DNA of 64,000 nt from CBDFKV01 sp965249035 (GCA_965249035.1 CBDFKV010000006.1:310001-374000), one strand, 5' to 3'; positions 27,976 to 37,283 are shown, numbered from the stretch's first letter. The notes: generated by a model from the letters alone, not told the origin. Made by a program: numbers and translations.

Positions 27976-29417
27976 CTCAATACGGCGGATGGGAAGTGGT
28001 GATCGGGCTTGAGATCCATACCCAGCTCAGCACCCAAAGCAAGATTTTTTCCGGCAGCTCCATCGCTTATGGTGCTGAGCCTAACACCCAAACCAATGAG
28101 CTAGATATCGCCCTGCCCGGCACCTTGCCGGTGATGAACCGCCAAGCCGCTGAGCTGGCAGTCCGATTTGGCTTGGCGATTGATGCCAAAATTAATCAGC
28201 GTTCAATCTTCGCGCGCAAGAATTATTTTTACCCAGACTTACCTAAAGCCTATCAAATCAGCCAATTTGAGCTGCCGATTGTCGGATATGGCGAAGTCAT
28301 TATTTCTACCAGCGAAGGCGAAAAAACCATTGGCGTCACCCGCGCTCACTTGGAAGAAGACGCGGGTAAATCGCTACACGAAGATTTCCACGGCATGACT
28401 GGCATCGACCTCAACCGTACTGGCACGCCACTGTTGGAAATCGTCTCAGAGCCAGACCTGCGCTCTGCCGAAGAAGCCATCGCCTATTTGCGCAAATTGC
28501 ATTCATTGGTGCGCTACATCGGCATTTCTGACGGCAATATGCAAGAAGGTTCGTTTCGCTGTGATGCCAATATTTCGGTGCGCCCGGTTGGTCAAGAAGA
28601 ATTCGGCACTCGGGCTGAAATCAAGAATATCAACTCGTTTCGATTCGTTGAAAAAGCCATCAACCATGAGATTGAACGCCAAATCGAACTAATCGAAGAC
28701 GGCGGTAAAGTAGTGCAAGAAACTCGTCTGTATGATCCGGATAACGACGAAACCCGATCCATGCGCAGCAAAGAAGACTCGCACGACTATCGCTACTTCC
28801 CTGACCCCGATTTACCGCCAATGGTGCTGGAAGACTGCCTGATTAAAAGAATCAGAAGCGAGTTACCTGAATTGCCCACAGTGCGAATCCAACGATTTAC
28901 AGATACGCTCAGCTTAAGCACTGACGAGGCAGAACAGCTGCTGTCTGATCGCGCCCTGGCTGACTATTTTGAAGCAGTGGTTGCAGCCAGCAATGCCGAG
29001 CCCAAAGCCATCGCTAACTGGGTGTTATCAGAGCTCAATGGCTTAATGAATAAGGCCGATATTAACGTCTCAGAATGCCCTGTTAGTAGTTCAGCACTGG
29101 CACAATTGCTCGACCGTGTTACCGATAACACCATTTCAGGCAAAATCGCCAAGGAAGTGCTCGGCTTGATGTGGGCAGACGGTGGCAGCGCTGATGACAT
29201 CATCGAAGCTAAAGGTTTAAAACAAATTACCGACTCAGGCGCAATTGAACAAATAGTCGAAGAAATACTTGCGAAACACCCAGCACAAGTGGAACAATAC
29301 CGCGCTGGAGAACAGAAGGTCTTAGGCTTCTTTGTCGGACAAATCATGAAGGCCACGCAAGGCAAAGCCAACCCAAAACAAGCCAACGAAATACTAAGAG
29401 CGAAACTGGCAGAATAG
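27972..29417 (+). CDS. gatB: Aspartyl/glutamyl-tRNA amidotransferase subunit B
   Basis: A 481-residue subunit that binds the mischarged tRNA and performs kinase and transamidase steps. It opens with WEVVIGLEIHTQL and contains DLNRTGTPLLEIVSEPD and the DANISVRP segment. The C-terminal YqeY-like tail domain begins at about 330. This GatCAB should supply Gln-tRNA and/or Asn-tRNA, depending on which synthetases the genome lacks. Confidence 0.97.
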   Translation: MTQYGGWEVVIGLEIHTQLSTQSKIFSGSSIAYGAEPNTQTNELDIALPGTLPVMNRQAAELAVRFGLAIDAKINQRSIFARKNYFYPDLPKAYQISQFELPIVGYGEVIISTSEGEKTIGVTRAHLEEDAGKSLHEDFHGMTGIDLNRTGTPLLEIVSEPDLRSAEEAIAYLRKLHSLVRYIGISDGNMQEGSFRCDANISVRPVGQEEFGTRAEIKNINSFRFVEKAINHEIERQIELIEDGGKVVQETRLYDPDNDETRSMRSKEDSHDYRYFPDPDLPPMVLEDCLIKRIRSELPELPTVRIQRFTDTLSLSTDEAEQLLSDRALADYFEAVVAASNAEPKAIANWVLSELNGLMNKADINVSECPVSSSALAQLLDRVTDNTISGKIAKEVLGLMWADGGSADDIIEAKGLKQITDSGAIEQIVEEILAKHPAQVEQYRAGEQKVLGFFVGQIMKATQGKANPKQANEILRAKLAE

Positions 29418-29428
29418 AGTGGATAGGA

Positions 29429-29434
29429 TATAAT
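29429..29434 (+). promoter_or_regulatory. Candidate -10 box for tRNA-Arg
   Basis: TATAAT, a perfect -10 hexamer, 48 bp before the tRNA. The best upstream match to a -35 (CTGGCA) is weak and spaced too far (about 18 bp), so the assignment is tentative. Confidence 0.4.
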
Positions 29435-29482
29435 CGCCCGCCTTAGTAAGCACCACCCAACAATTACCGCTTTTCACACCAC

Positions 29483-29559
29483 GCGCCCGTAGCTCAGCTG
29501 GATAGAGTACCTGGCTTCGAACCAGGTGGTCGGGGGTTCGAATCCCTCCGGGCGCGCCA
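29483..29559 (+). tRNA. tRNA-Arg, anticodon TCG
   Basis: A 77-nt cloverleaf. The acceptor arm GCGCCCG pairs with CGGGCGC, with discriminator G and encoded CCA. The D arm contains AGCTCAGCTGGATAGAG. The anticodon stem CCTGG/CCAGG encloses loop CTTCGAA with anticodon TCG. The T arm contains GGTTCGAATCC. It reads CGA codons. A tyrosine integrase gene lies 27 bp beyond its 3' end, so the tRNA 3' half is the likely attachment site of the island to its right. Confidence 0.97.
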
Positions 29560-29586
29560 TTTAAATCAAAGGCTTACATCGGTAAT

Positions 29587-30633
29587 TTAACGTTCATTCG
29601 ACACGCAGTGTGCCAAATTTGTGCCAAATGAACCCCTTTGAGGGTCAAGTTGTAGTGATAATTGGTCAGCATAGCGTGCCGTATGCTCGTTTCCAAAATG
29701 TGCATACCGCCGTACCATTTCACTACTTTCCCAACCCCCTAACTCTTGTAGCACGGCCAACGGGGTTCCTTGTTGAACGTGCCAGCTTGCCCATGTGTGC
29801 CTGAGATCATGCCAACGAAAGTTTGATATTCCCGCTCTTTTGAGCGCAGCACGCCAAGCCTTCGTGTTAGCTTCTTTAATCGGATTGCCACTATATGTAA
29901 AAACATATCGTTCGTGTCGTCCAATCTGATCTCTAATCACACTGCAAGCATCTTCATTGAGTGGAACACTAATACTACGCCCGGCCTTTGCCTGATCTGC
30001 GTGGATCCACGCAAGATGTCGACCAAGATCGACTTGCGACCATTCGAGGCCAGTAACATTTGATTTACGCAATCCCGTCGATAGTGAGAATATGACGAGG
30101 GGTACAAGGTGCTTCGGAAGCGTATCAAGTAATACATTCACTTCCTCTCGCGTCAACCATCGTACTCGTCGCTTTGGTTCTGGAAGCATCCGCACATAGG
30201 GTGCTCGTTCTATCCAACCCCACTCTCTCTCGGCCTTACGTAAAATCGCCCGCACTACTTCAAGCATACGATTGACTGTAGCATTGCTCACACCTTCACT
30301 CAGGCGCTCGGTTGTTAGGTGATCAATAATATCTCGATCGACCTTGTCTAACGAATATTCACGCAGGTAGGTATCGGTCCAGCGAAGGGCGCGCTTATCA
30401 TCCTCAGTGGATGCCTTATGCGCCGTTTCTTTTAACCACCGAATTACAGCCTGTTGCCATAATCGTTGAGGCTTTTCCTTTAGCTTAGCTGATCTCCAAT
30501 ACTGCGCCTTGAGCGTGTCGTGAAACTCTAGTGCTTTAGTCTTTTCGTCTGTTTGAGCAGAGCATCGTACTCGCGTTCCGTCTGGGGTCGTAAAGCTGAT
30601 CCACCAGACATTTTTGCGTTTGTATAGTGACAT
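29587..30633 (-). CDS. Tyrosine-family site-specific integrase
   Basis: A 348-residue phage-type integrase. An N-terminal arm-binding/SAM-like domain (about 50-135) precedes the catalytic domain with Arg189 (STGLRKSN), Lys217, His275 and Arg278 (HDLRHTWASW), Trp301 (GGWES) and nucleophile Tyr310. The full catalytic set is present. It points toward the adjacent tRNA-Arg, as is usual for islands in tRNA genes. A GGAG site lies nine bases before the ATG. Its start lies inside the 3' end of the upstream excisionase-like gene (106-bp overlap). Confidence 0.94.
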   Translation of the reverse strand: MSLYKRKNVWWISFTTPDGTRVRCSAQTDEKTKALEFHDTLKAQYWRSAKLKEKPQRLWQQAVIRWLKETAHKASTEDDKRALRWTDTYLREYSLDKVDRDIIDHLTTERLSEGVSNATVNRMLEVVRAILRKAEREWGWIERAPYVRMLPEPKRRVRWLTREEVNVLLDTLPKHLVPLVIFSLSTGLRKSNVTGLEWSQVDLGRHLAWIHADQAKAGRSISVPLNEDACSVIRDQIGRHERYVFTYSGNPIKEANTKAWRAALKRAGISNFRWHDLRHTWASWHVQQGTPLAVLQELGGWESSEMVRRYAHFGNEHTARYADQLSLQLDPQRGSFGTNLAHCVSNER

Positions 30634-30854
30634 ATAGATTTCTCCATGGTTGTCACTTGCAACGCTTGCCGTGGCCTACAATAGCGCGAACGGATTACTT
30701 CGGCAAGATCTGATTGTATAAAGACCCATCGTTTACCGATCTTTGCTCCAGGGACTACACCCGCCTTAGTTTTTTTGCGTAGGGCGCTAACAGAAATTTG
30801 CAGAAAATCTGCTGCTTCTTGCAATGAGAGGGTCCGAAGTGATGGTTCATTCAT
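30528..30854 (-). CDS. Excisionase-like (MerR/AlpA-type) HTH protein
   Basis: A 108-residue protein whose first 60 residues are a helix-turn-helix of the excisionase type: LSLQEAADFLQISVSALRKK, then GKRWVFIQSDLAEVI. Such proteins direct excision or regulate the neighbouring integrase. The gene overlaps the integrase start, implying co-expression. The C-terminal 45 residues have no recognised motif, and the segment overlapping the integrase could be a read-through tail. Confidence 0.75.
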   Translation of the reverse strand: MNEPSLRTLSLQEAADFLQISVSALRKKTKAGVVPGAKIGKRWVFIQSDLAEVIRSRYCRPRQALQVTTMEKSICHYTNAKMSGGSALRPQTEREYDALLKQTKRLKH

Positions 30855-30943
30855 GCGTTGCGTGTGAGAGTTAATTACTGCTCACTAGTGTGGACTACGC
30901 GCCTGCAAAATGAAATTTCAGGTATTGGGATACTGTAACTTCA

Positions 30944-32299
30944 GGTATGGACTTTTATATTAGATATATCTGTTTTATCTTTCCCCCTAGGGGGAAATTT
31001 TTGATTTATTCAAATTTTCGCATCTGGTGTCTTGTAAGTTGAGCCATTTGTGCGTTCCATGTTTTTTAGCAATAAACAACGTGGAGACACCCAAATGACC
31101 CAATCAAACAATAACGTATTTGACGTAGTAGTGGAACAATTAATATCAGAAGGCCCCGATGCCATGCGCCCCGTGCTCACCGCACTACTCAATGAGGCGA
31201 TGAAGATCGAAAGAGAGCAGTTTCTAGGCGCATCACACTATGAGCATAGTAAAGATCGGCTAGGCTTTGCCAATGGCTACCAAGATAAGCGTATCGATAC
31301 CCAAGCAGGTACGCTCAAGCTACGTATTCCAAAGACAGCCAAACACATTGATGAACCATTTTACCCTCAATCACTAGAACGCGGCTTACGCAGTCAACGT
31401 GCGATGATGTTAACCGTTGCTGAGATGTACGTGACAGGCGTTAGTACGCGCCGAGTCGAAAAGGTCATGCAGAGTATGGGTATTGAAAATATCTCATCTA
31501 CGCAGGTATCACGGGCTAATCAGACGATGGATGAGGCGTTGCAAGCCTGGCGAAATCGTCCGTTGAGTAAGGTCTCTTACTTGATCCTCGATGCGCGTTA
31601 TGAAAAGGTGCGAGAGGGGCATCAAGTGATTGATATGGCGGTGTTGAGTGCCGTTGGCGTGTTGTCTTGTGGGCGGCGTTGCATATTGGGAACAGCGATT
31701 GCGGTTAATGAGGCTGAAGTTAACTGGAGAGAGTTTCTCAAGGGCTTGGTTGACCGGGGCTTACATGGCCTTGAGTTTATTGTCAGCGACGATCACAGCG
31801 GCTTAAAGGCCGCTAGAAAGGCCATATTCCCAGGCATCCTTTGGCAGCGCTGTCAGTTTCATCTGGCGCAGAACGCTATCCATCATGCACCTAACCACAA
31901 AATCAAGCAGCGCATTGGTGCTGAATTGCGCAGCGTTTGGAATGCACCCAATATGGTGGCAGCTCAGGCCAACCTAAAAGTCCTTGTAAGCCAGTACCAA
32001 GAAAAGCACCCTCACTTAGCGGATTGGCTAGAGAACAACGTGCCTGAAGGTTTAAATGCTTTTGCGTTACCCGATAGGCACCAAAAGAAAATGCGAACCT
32101 CCAACAGCATTGAACGGACGGTTCAACAAGAACTTAAGCGCCGAACCCGCTTGGTCAGAGTTTTTCCTAACCGAGAGGCTTTGTTACGATTAGTCAGCGC
32201 CATTCTGATTGAGATTGATGACGAATGGACTAATGCTAATCATCGATATATCGTGTGGAACGACAATGTGTCAACTTGCTAGACAAAAAAGTCCATACC
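30944..32299 (+). mobile_element. IS256-family insertion sequence
   Basis: A 1356-bp element. The ends share a 13-bp perfect inverted repeat, GGTATGGACTTTT, at 30944-30956 and in reverse complement at 32287-32299. One transposase gene fills it. I find no target duplication in the flanks (TAACTTCA to the left, AAATGTTG to the right), so a flanking deletion or later rearrangement may have taken place. Confidence 0.85.
31095..32282 (+). CDS. IS256-family (Mutator-type) transposase
   Basis: A 395-residue protein from the ATG at 31095, which has a GGAG site upstream; an in-frame ATG at 31050 is less likely. Family segments visible are FANGYQDKR and GVSTRRVEK. Catalytic Asp residues lie in LILDARYEKVRE and FIVSDDHSGL, followed by RCQFHLAQN and the glutamate in RTSNSIERTVQQ. 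The protein is complete and appears functional. Confidence 0.93.
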   Translation: MTQSNNNVFDVVVEQLISEGPDAMRPVLTALLNEAMKIEREQFLGASHYEHSKDRLGFANGYQDKRIDTQAGTLKLRIPKTAKHIDEPFYPQSLERGLRSQRAMMLTVAEMYVTGVSTRRVEKVMQSMGIENISSTQVSRANQTMDEALQAWRNRPLSKVSYLILDARYEKVREGHQVIDMAVLSAVGVLSCGRRCILGTAIAVNEAEVNWREFLKGLVDRGLHGLEFIVSDDHSGLKAARKAIFPGILWQRCQFHLAQNAIHHAPNHKIKQRIGAELRSVWNAPNMVAAQANLKVLVSQYQEKHPHLADWLENNVPEGLNAFALPDRHQKKMRTSNSIERTVQQELKRRTRLVRVFPNREALLRLVSAILIEIDDEWTNANHRYIVWNDNVSTC

Positions 32300-32381
32300 A
32301 AATGTTGCGTAATCGGTATTGGCAGGGAAGTCCTGTATTTGCATGGTTGAGATGGTATTTTTCAATACTGCTAGGGGTGCA

Positions 32382-32801
32382 TCATCGCCGCAAAGAAACA
32401 TCAAAATTCAATAACAACCTTTCAGAAAAATACTGCCCAGTAATTGTATTCTTATCATAAAGGTTCAATGTCCATTGGTCACCATTAGTGTCCGTCAGGT
32501 CGATTGCATTGCCAGATGTTGTTCCTTCAAGGTTCGCTTTTATCGTCCGAGAGCCGCAAGCAGCTCCAGATATCCGACCACTTACACTTCCTTGTATATG
32601 TCTCCCTGTCTCCCGGAAATTCATTTTGATCTTTCCACTGCAGGAGTAGTAGCGAGCATTTAATGATCCATTCCAAGCACCATTAAGGGTAATGGCTTGG
32701 CTTCCAGACCCACTTGATGAACCTCCACCCCCTCCACCGCATGCCGTTAAAGCCAAGAATAAAACAATTGTCGATTGAAGTAATTTTTTGCATTTAATCA
32801 T
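32382..32801 (-). CDS. Small lipoprotein with polyglycine linker
   Basis: A 139-residue protein with lipobox LTAC followed by six glycines and a serine/glycine stretch, a linker common after lipid anchors. The remaining 100 residues look beta-rich with four Cys-type positions and could be a small barrel-like domain; no family is recognised. It lies 20 bp downstream of the AsmA-like gene and is probably the last gene of that operon. Confidence 0.65.
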   Translation of the reverse strand: MIKCKKLLQSTIVLFLALTACGGGGGGSSSGSGSQAITLNGAWNGSLNARYYSCSGKIKMNFRETGRHIQGSVSGRISGAACGSRTIKANLEGTTSGNAIDLTDTNGDQWTLNLYDKNTITGQYFSERLLLNFDVSLRR

Positions 32802-32821
32802 AGATTAGTTCGTAATATAGG

Positions 32822-34642
32822 TTAGTTAGTAGTTTGTTTATGAGGTAAGCACACCGGTCGCTCCTGAGTGCGGTTTTGAGCGGATTCCATTGCCATATAG
32901 GCAAGGGATGGCACGGGTCCAAAAATGAATGTGGAGGCTGTCAGCATGCCCTGTTTGAGCGTCTCCTGGGGATTGAGAGAAATCGTTGGCGACTTAAGTG
33001 TTCCATCAAGCTGAACGTATTTCGTTGTCGAGAGAGGACTCCAATCGAATGTTTCCTTCGTATTTGAGGTAAAGGTGAATCCAAGCTTCTCCGTATGAAA
33101 GTCAATATATCCCGAACTCACAAACATGTTGTCGGCGGTTTCGATAACAATGGATTTGTTGGCTGCTGCATAGCCATTATTGAGCGCGAAAAATATGTTC
33201 ACACAGGGTAGTTTCACTGCGCTTGCTTCCGGCTCCCTAGTAATTGCTCGACCGTCTTGCGCTAACTGCTTGCCATGCGACACAATGCTTTTATCTAACC
33301 ACTGCACAAAAGTTGGAGATATTTCACCACTGCTTGCATTGAACGAAATCACCCCTAAACTCGTTGTTGTATGACCCCTGAGTGAATTACCGGCATAAGT
33401 AATATTGGCTGAAATTTGACCAGTGCCATCGCGGAAGAATGTGTCATCAGTGGTAAGGAGATTAAGCCGTTCCAGAGCCAAATCATCTGCAGTCAACGCA
33501 AGCGAGAATGCAGGTGTTGTTGAGAGGCTTTTAGCTGACCAATTCAGTGTTACGGGCGCACCCAAAGCACTCAGACCTAAGCCGACGATCTCAGCATCTC
33601 CATTCTGCACGGTAAGTTTAAATGTGCCATTAACAACTGGTGTGTTGGTATAGCGAACTGCACCTGTGTGAATCTGTATCTTGGCATTGACACGCGCTAG
33701 GATGTCATACGGATAAGGCACACTCGGCAGCATCCTGTCACTCTGCTTTAAGTCACTATGATCTAGGTTTATTACATCCGTTAGCTCGAGCCGTTTGATT
33801 GCAATGCTCCCACTCAAAGCGTTTTGTGTAGTCTCATACTCGAGCGCACCGGTAATGAGATTATTGCCCTTCTCTATGCGTAAATCTCGTATTTTCAGGT
33901 ACGCCGGATCAAACGCTACCAACGTAGTCAACACAGCCCCCTGGGGCACATCTTGCTGCGGCAACTGGGTGCGAGCGGTAAGCGAGAATGTAAGTCGCTC
34001 TTGAGAGGTATCTCTCACAAACGCTAGACTCAATGGTATGAAATCACCGGCACCGATTGCATAGGAGCCTTCCGACTTTATCCCGGCATATCCAAGATCG
34101 AGGTGCACATTCTTTGCGCGGTAGTGGGTTGGTTCGGCTGCTCGGCGATCAATGACGTCAATTTCTGTAATATCTAAAACCGCGATATGTGGCGCTCGGA
34201 TACGGGAGGCAGTAGATATGAAATCAGCCAGATCAATCACTGCCGGCTCTTCTGTAGTTAGCTTTTCAACAACTACTCCTGCGTGATCAATACGCAATAC
34301 CAAGTCAGAAATATCGGTTCGCTTACCTAAGACACGTGCTGGTAGAGACACCTCGATATTGCGTAGCCGTATCCTGCTTACGCCGCCATCATTAGCAGGA
34401 TCTTTGAGTTCAACCTTGTCTAAGCGTGCCCTAATATTTGGATAAACTGATTGCCATTCAATTGGGCCTGAAATGACGATGTCCTTACCAAGCGCCCGAG
34501 AGAGCTTTTGGTCAAGTAAGCTGGCAAAAGTTTGGGATGCTAGATACGACTTTGCGCCATATGTGATACCAAGGACCAAAATGGTAATGATAATTGTTAC
34601 CCACATTAACCGCCCCACTAGGGAAGGCCTGCGCCCACTCAC
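32822..34642 (-). CDS. AsmA-family protein
   Basis: A 606-residue protein with one N-terminal membrane helix (about 11-32) and a long periplasmic part rich in beta strands, the AsmA/TamB-like layout linked to lipid transfer between membranes. The AsmA signature region ALGKDIVISGPIEW lies at about 46-59, and the conserved C-terminal AsmA domain at about 400-540. It overlaps the upstream peptidase-like gene by 4 bp. This is an accessory copy within the island. Confidence 0.85.
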   Translation of the reverse strand: MSGRRPSLVGRLMWVTIIITILVLGITYGAKSYLASQTFASLLDQKLSRALGKDIVISGPIEWQSVYPNIRARLDKVELKDPANDGGVSRIRLRNIEVSLPARVLGKRTDISDLVLRIDHAGVVVEKLTTEEPAVIDLADFISTASRIRAPHIAVLDITEIDVIDRRAAEPTHYRAKNVHLDLGYAGIKSEGSYAIGAGDFIPLSLAFVRDTSQERLTFSLTARTQLPQQDVPQGAVLTTLVAFDPAYLKIRDLRIEKGNNLITGALEYETTQNALSGSIAIKRLELTDVINLDHSDLKQSDRMLPSVPYPYDILARVNAKIQIHTGAVRYTNTPVVNGTFKLTVQNGDAEIVGLGLSALGAPVTLNWSAKSLSTTPAFSLALTADDLALERLNLLTTDDTFFRDGTGQISANITYAGNSLRGHTTTSLGVISFNASSGEISPTFVQWLDKSIVSHGKQLAQDGRAITREPEASAVKLPCVNIFFALNNGYAAANKSIVIETADNMFVSSGYIDFHTEKLGFTFTSNTKETFDWSPLSTTKYVQLDGTLKSPTISLNPQETLKQGMLTASTFIFGPVPSLAYMAMESAQNRTQERPVCLPHKQTTN

Positions 34643-35394
34643 TGCTTTAAAAGCGTTTGTAACGCAGTACCGATGGAGTTGATCACTTGATGTGCAGAGC
34701 GAGCAATCATCGCGCCAACTTCATTAGTATCTCGCTTTCCGCCTCCGCATATTTGTTTATGCACACTACGAGCGCTCGCAAGTCGCGATCCCTTCTTACC
34801 ATACCCCCAGGGTCGTACTGATGACCCTCTCGTATCAACATGGTACCAACTACTTGCTACTCCGAGTCCTGACCCACAGCCGCAATTGGTATACAGCGCC
34901 CGTGCAAAGCTGGTTGCTGACACGTTGCCAACATGAATATCAGCTGCCTTACCACTCATGTGGTAGCTTGTCTTGGAGGCCTTCTTGCCTTCTTTGACGA
35001 GTTGCGCGTTATACGCCCAGCTACGATAGGCTGACTCGATACTAATAGGGCGTGAGAAACCTTTTCGCAATCGCGTCAAACAGGTTACAAGTTTTGGATC
35101 AATACGCGCGTAGCGAAATCGAACGTCTCCTGTATGTGCAAACTCTTGGACTCGAAAATAGGGTCCGAGCTTATCGCGACCATGACCACGGGTGTCATGA
35201 AGAGGCACGCCTGATCTGTTTGGATCAAAGTATGGCTCACCACGTCCTATTGGCTTGTTAGTTATGCGTGGCAGTGAGACTTTTACCGGCGCAACCGATA
35301 CTTTCGATTGTGGCAGTGGTACGTGACCGGCGCAGGCAACTAGCCCTAGCATACTTAATCCGACCAGCAAAATACCAGCAGCAGACAAAGCCAT
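34639..35394 (-). CDS. M15-like peptidase lipoprotein
   Basis: A 251-residue exported protein with lipobox-like LVAC (Cys21). The domain at about 75-200 has the M15 zinc motif: His145 and Asp152 in YHMSGKAADIH, and His185 in YHVDTRG. Family members cleave peptidoglycan peptides (D,D-carboxypeptidases or L,D-endopeptidases; the YcbK-like subgroup). A basic C-terminal extension of about 50 residues is of unknown role. The start overlaps the upstream stop as TAATG. Confidence 0.8.
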   Translation of the reverse strand: MALSAAGILLVGLSMLGLVACAGHVPLPQSKVSVAPVKVSLPRITNKPIGRGEPYFDPNRSGVPLHDTRGHGRDKLGPYFRVQEFAHTGDVRFRYARIDPKLVTCLTRLRKGFSRPISIESAYRSWAYNAQLVKEGKKASKTSYHMSGKAADIHVGNVSATSFARALYTNCGCGSGLGVASSWYHVDTRGSSVRPWGYGKKGSRLASARSVHKQICGGGKRDTNEVGAMIARSAHQVINSIGTALQTLLKQ

Positions 35395-35789
35395 TATTGC
35401 AAGCGCGAATTGATCACGCGAAGTAGTGATACAGACGGTTTACCATCAATACCTAGATCATTATCCAGTTGGAAGTCCTGTATCGCCACTTCTGTCTTGG
35501 CGCCATACCGGCCATCTGGTGTACCGACATCATAGCCAAGCTTGAGGAGCTTCTCTTGCGTTTCTCGTACCAGGCTTGCATTCATACTCTTTGCAGCGCC
35601 CACCTTCGCCACAGCTGTGTCGCCTTGTGAATTATCTGTATCTTGTTCTGACTGTGACTCTGAAATTGATGGTTGTGGAGCGCCAAGCTTTCCGCTGAGT
35701 GTTTCGAGGTCGTGTTGCAGCCCTTCGATTGTCTTGCAACCATTTAGTCCCAAAAGCAAGGCACATATTGTCAGCGCATACTTCACCAT
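35394..35789 (-). CDS. Lipoprotein with peptidoglycan-binding domain
   Basis: A 131-residue protein with lipobox LNGC (Cys18), a Ser/Gln/Asp-rich linker and a C-terminal peptidoglycan-binding domain at about 72-128 (LVRETQEKLLKLGYDVGTPDG). It probably docks at the cell wall. It is coupled to the M15-like gene downstream and lies 3 bp after the cysteine-peptidase gene, so the three are made together. Confidence 0.82.
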   Translation of the reverse strand: MVKYALTICALLLGLNGCKTIEGLQHDLETLSGKLGAPQPSISESQSEQDTDNSQGDTAVAKVGAAKSMNASLVRETQEKLLKLGYDVGTPDGRYGAKTEVAIQDFQLDNDLGIDGKPSVSLLRVINSRLQ

Positions 35790-35792
35790 GAC

Positions 35793-36308
35793 TTACGTAG
35801 TGGGTGACTCAGGTATCCAAAGCGCCATGTAACCGGCTGCTTCCCAGCGCTTCATAAATACCTTAAATGGTATTATGCGCTCATACATGTATCCGTCATG
35901 TACAACTAAATCGGACCCGCGAGCACCATACGCCACAACGTAATGCACCGGTTTTTCACTTTCAGTGTATAGTGCCACAAGAACTGGAATCCCCGAAATA
36001 ATTAAGTTTATTATTGTTGAATAATCACTCTTCGTCAGCACTGCATGCGCTCCCTGACTGCGAGCGTAAAGGAGCATATCAAGTGAACTGGTTACTTTAT
36101 GATCTCGATCAAATATTTCATCTGCAATTTTCGCGGCAGAAAAATCATATCCCGCATGACGCAGAACCATTGAGAGCGCATGCGGGCCGCACTGATTCGG
36201 CTCCTGCTGCAGATATTTCTGGGTAAGCGGCACAAGGTGCTGCTGCACACATCCCTGCAGCAAAAGGAGTGAAACTATTGGTAAATACTTTCGGCCAAAA
36301 TGTTTCAC
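35793..36308 (-). CDS. C39-like cysteine peptidase lipoprotein (PA2778 family)
   Basis: A 171-residue protein with lipobox LQGC (Cys20) and a papain-like C39 domain: catalytic Cys40 in QCGPHALSMVL, His122 in HYVVAYG and Asp138 in VVHDGYM. The pairing with the adjacent PA2779-like gene matches the PA2778-PA2779 pair of Pseudomonas aeruginosa. The substrate is unknown; the lipid anchor places it on the periplasmic face of a membrane. Confidence 0.82.
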   Translation of the reverse strand: MKHFGRKYLPIVSLLLLQGCVQQHLVPLTQKYLQQEPNQCGPHALSMVLRHAGYDFSAAKIADEIFDRDHKVTSSLDMLLYARSQGAHAVLTKSDYSTIINLIISGIPVLVALYTESEKPVHYVVAYGARGSDLVVHDGYMYERIIPFKVFMKRWEAAGYMALWIPESPTT

Positions 36309-36331
36309 TTCCCAAACCTAGAATTAGAGTG

Positions 36332-36718
36332 CTAGAGAAGCAGAAGCAACACCAGTACAATAATCCCAACGGTCATGTATGTATAAGCAAACTTCAGCCA
36401 ACCATCCGATATCTTTTCAGCTGTACCACTCTCAACACGTTGAGTTTCAGCGCCGTATTGAATGAGATCTGGGGTATGTTTTGCCAATTGGCCAAGTTCC
36501 CAATTACCGAGCTTGGACACTTTTTTCATTAGCGTATCTACATTTTTCCCATGCTTTTGTGTTATTGCATCATGTATCGATGGGTTATTTAGGAAATCCT
36601 CTATGGTCTGCAAATGACGCTCTCGCTCAGATGCTGACGACTCACTCGCTAGCGCAGCAGTGCTGAGCATGCCGAGCACAAATAGGGACGAGAGTAATGC
36701 AGATAACAACTTTTTCAT
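36332..36718 (-). CDS. PA2779-family protein
   Basis: A 128-residue protein with a signal peptide (cleavage near ALA-S), a helical periplasmic part and a strong C-terminal membrane segment ending in a run of leucines (about 108-128). The fold and layout match the PA2779 family, which is encoded beside a C39-like peptidase. It may be that peptidase's substrate or partner; this is inference from neighbourhood. Confidence 0.78.
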   Translation of the reverse strand: MKKLLSALLSSLFVLGMLSTAALASESSASERERHLQTIEDFLNNPSIHDAITQKHGKNVDTLMKKVSKLGNWELGQLAKHTPDLIQYGAETQRVESGTAEKISDGWLKFAYTYMTVGIIVLVLLLLL

Positions 36719-36782
36719 TTTAATTCCTCAGTTTAGTAAAAATTTTACGAAAATATTTAATCCCATACATGTAGGATTACAC

Positions 36783-37283
36783 TCACAGCCCAAGTCGCAA
36801 GCCTAGAGAAAGACCCTTCACCGCCTTTGAACTCATGATTTCTCCATTGATTGATACGGCATCACTGATCGCATAGCCGAGCCCCATCCCGATAGCAGCT
36901 GAAAATAGTTGTTTTGAGCTATCGACTCCGAAAGCTTCTACCGTTTTTTGGCTTGACATAACCCCACCGATCAAATACATACGAATATTTGCTCCAAGTG
37001 GTAGCTCAGGACGCAAAAATGCACTCACATGATAGTCAAGCAGCGTATTAGCATTAAACTTTTCATCCACAACAACACCTAAACCACCGCGCAACTCCAA
37101 TTGCATTGGAAAGGCAATACCAAATCGCTTTTCTAGTCCAACGCCGTACAAGCCTTGTATGCTCATTCCAGACGACTCCCATTTGATAATGTTCGCTTGC
37201 ATATAATCTCCGGTCGCAATTGCCAAAGGCATATCAAATGGAATCATGGTCAGAATAAAAGCCGTTCTTAATACATCCTTCAT
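36783..37283 (-). CDS. Predicted outer-membrane beta-barrel-like protein
   Basis: A 166-residue protein from the ATG at 37283 (frame extends to 37295). A signal peptide is followed by alternating hydrophobic strands with glycine-rich turns such as IGMGLGYAISDAVSINGEIM, and the final residues LSLGLRLGL fit a C-terminal barrel strand. No named family is recognised. It is the first gene of the leftward envelope operon and starts 30 bp from the left 352-bp repeat. Confidence 0.65.
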   Translation of the reverse strand: MKDVLRTAFILTMIPFDMPLAIATGDYMQANIIKWESSGMSIQGLYGVGLEKRFGIAFPMQLELRGGLGVVVDEKFNANTLLDYHVSAFLRPELPLGANIRMYLIGGVMSSQKTVEAFGVDSSKQLFSAAIGMGLGYAISDAVSINGEIMSSKAVKGLSLGLRLGL

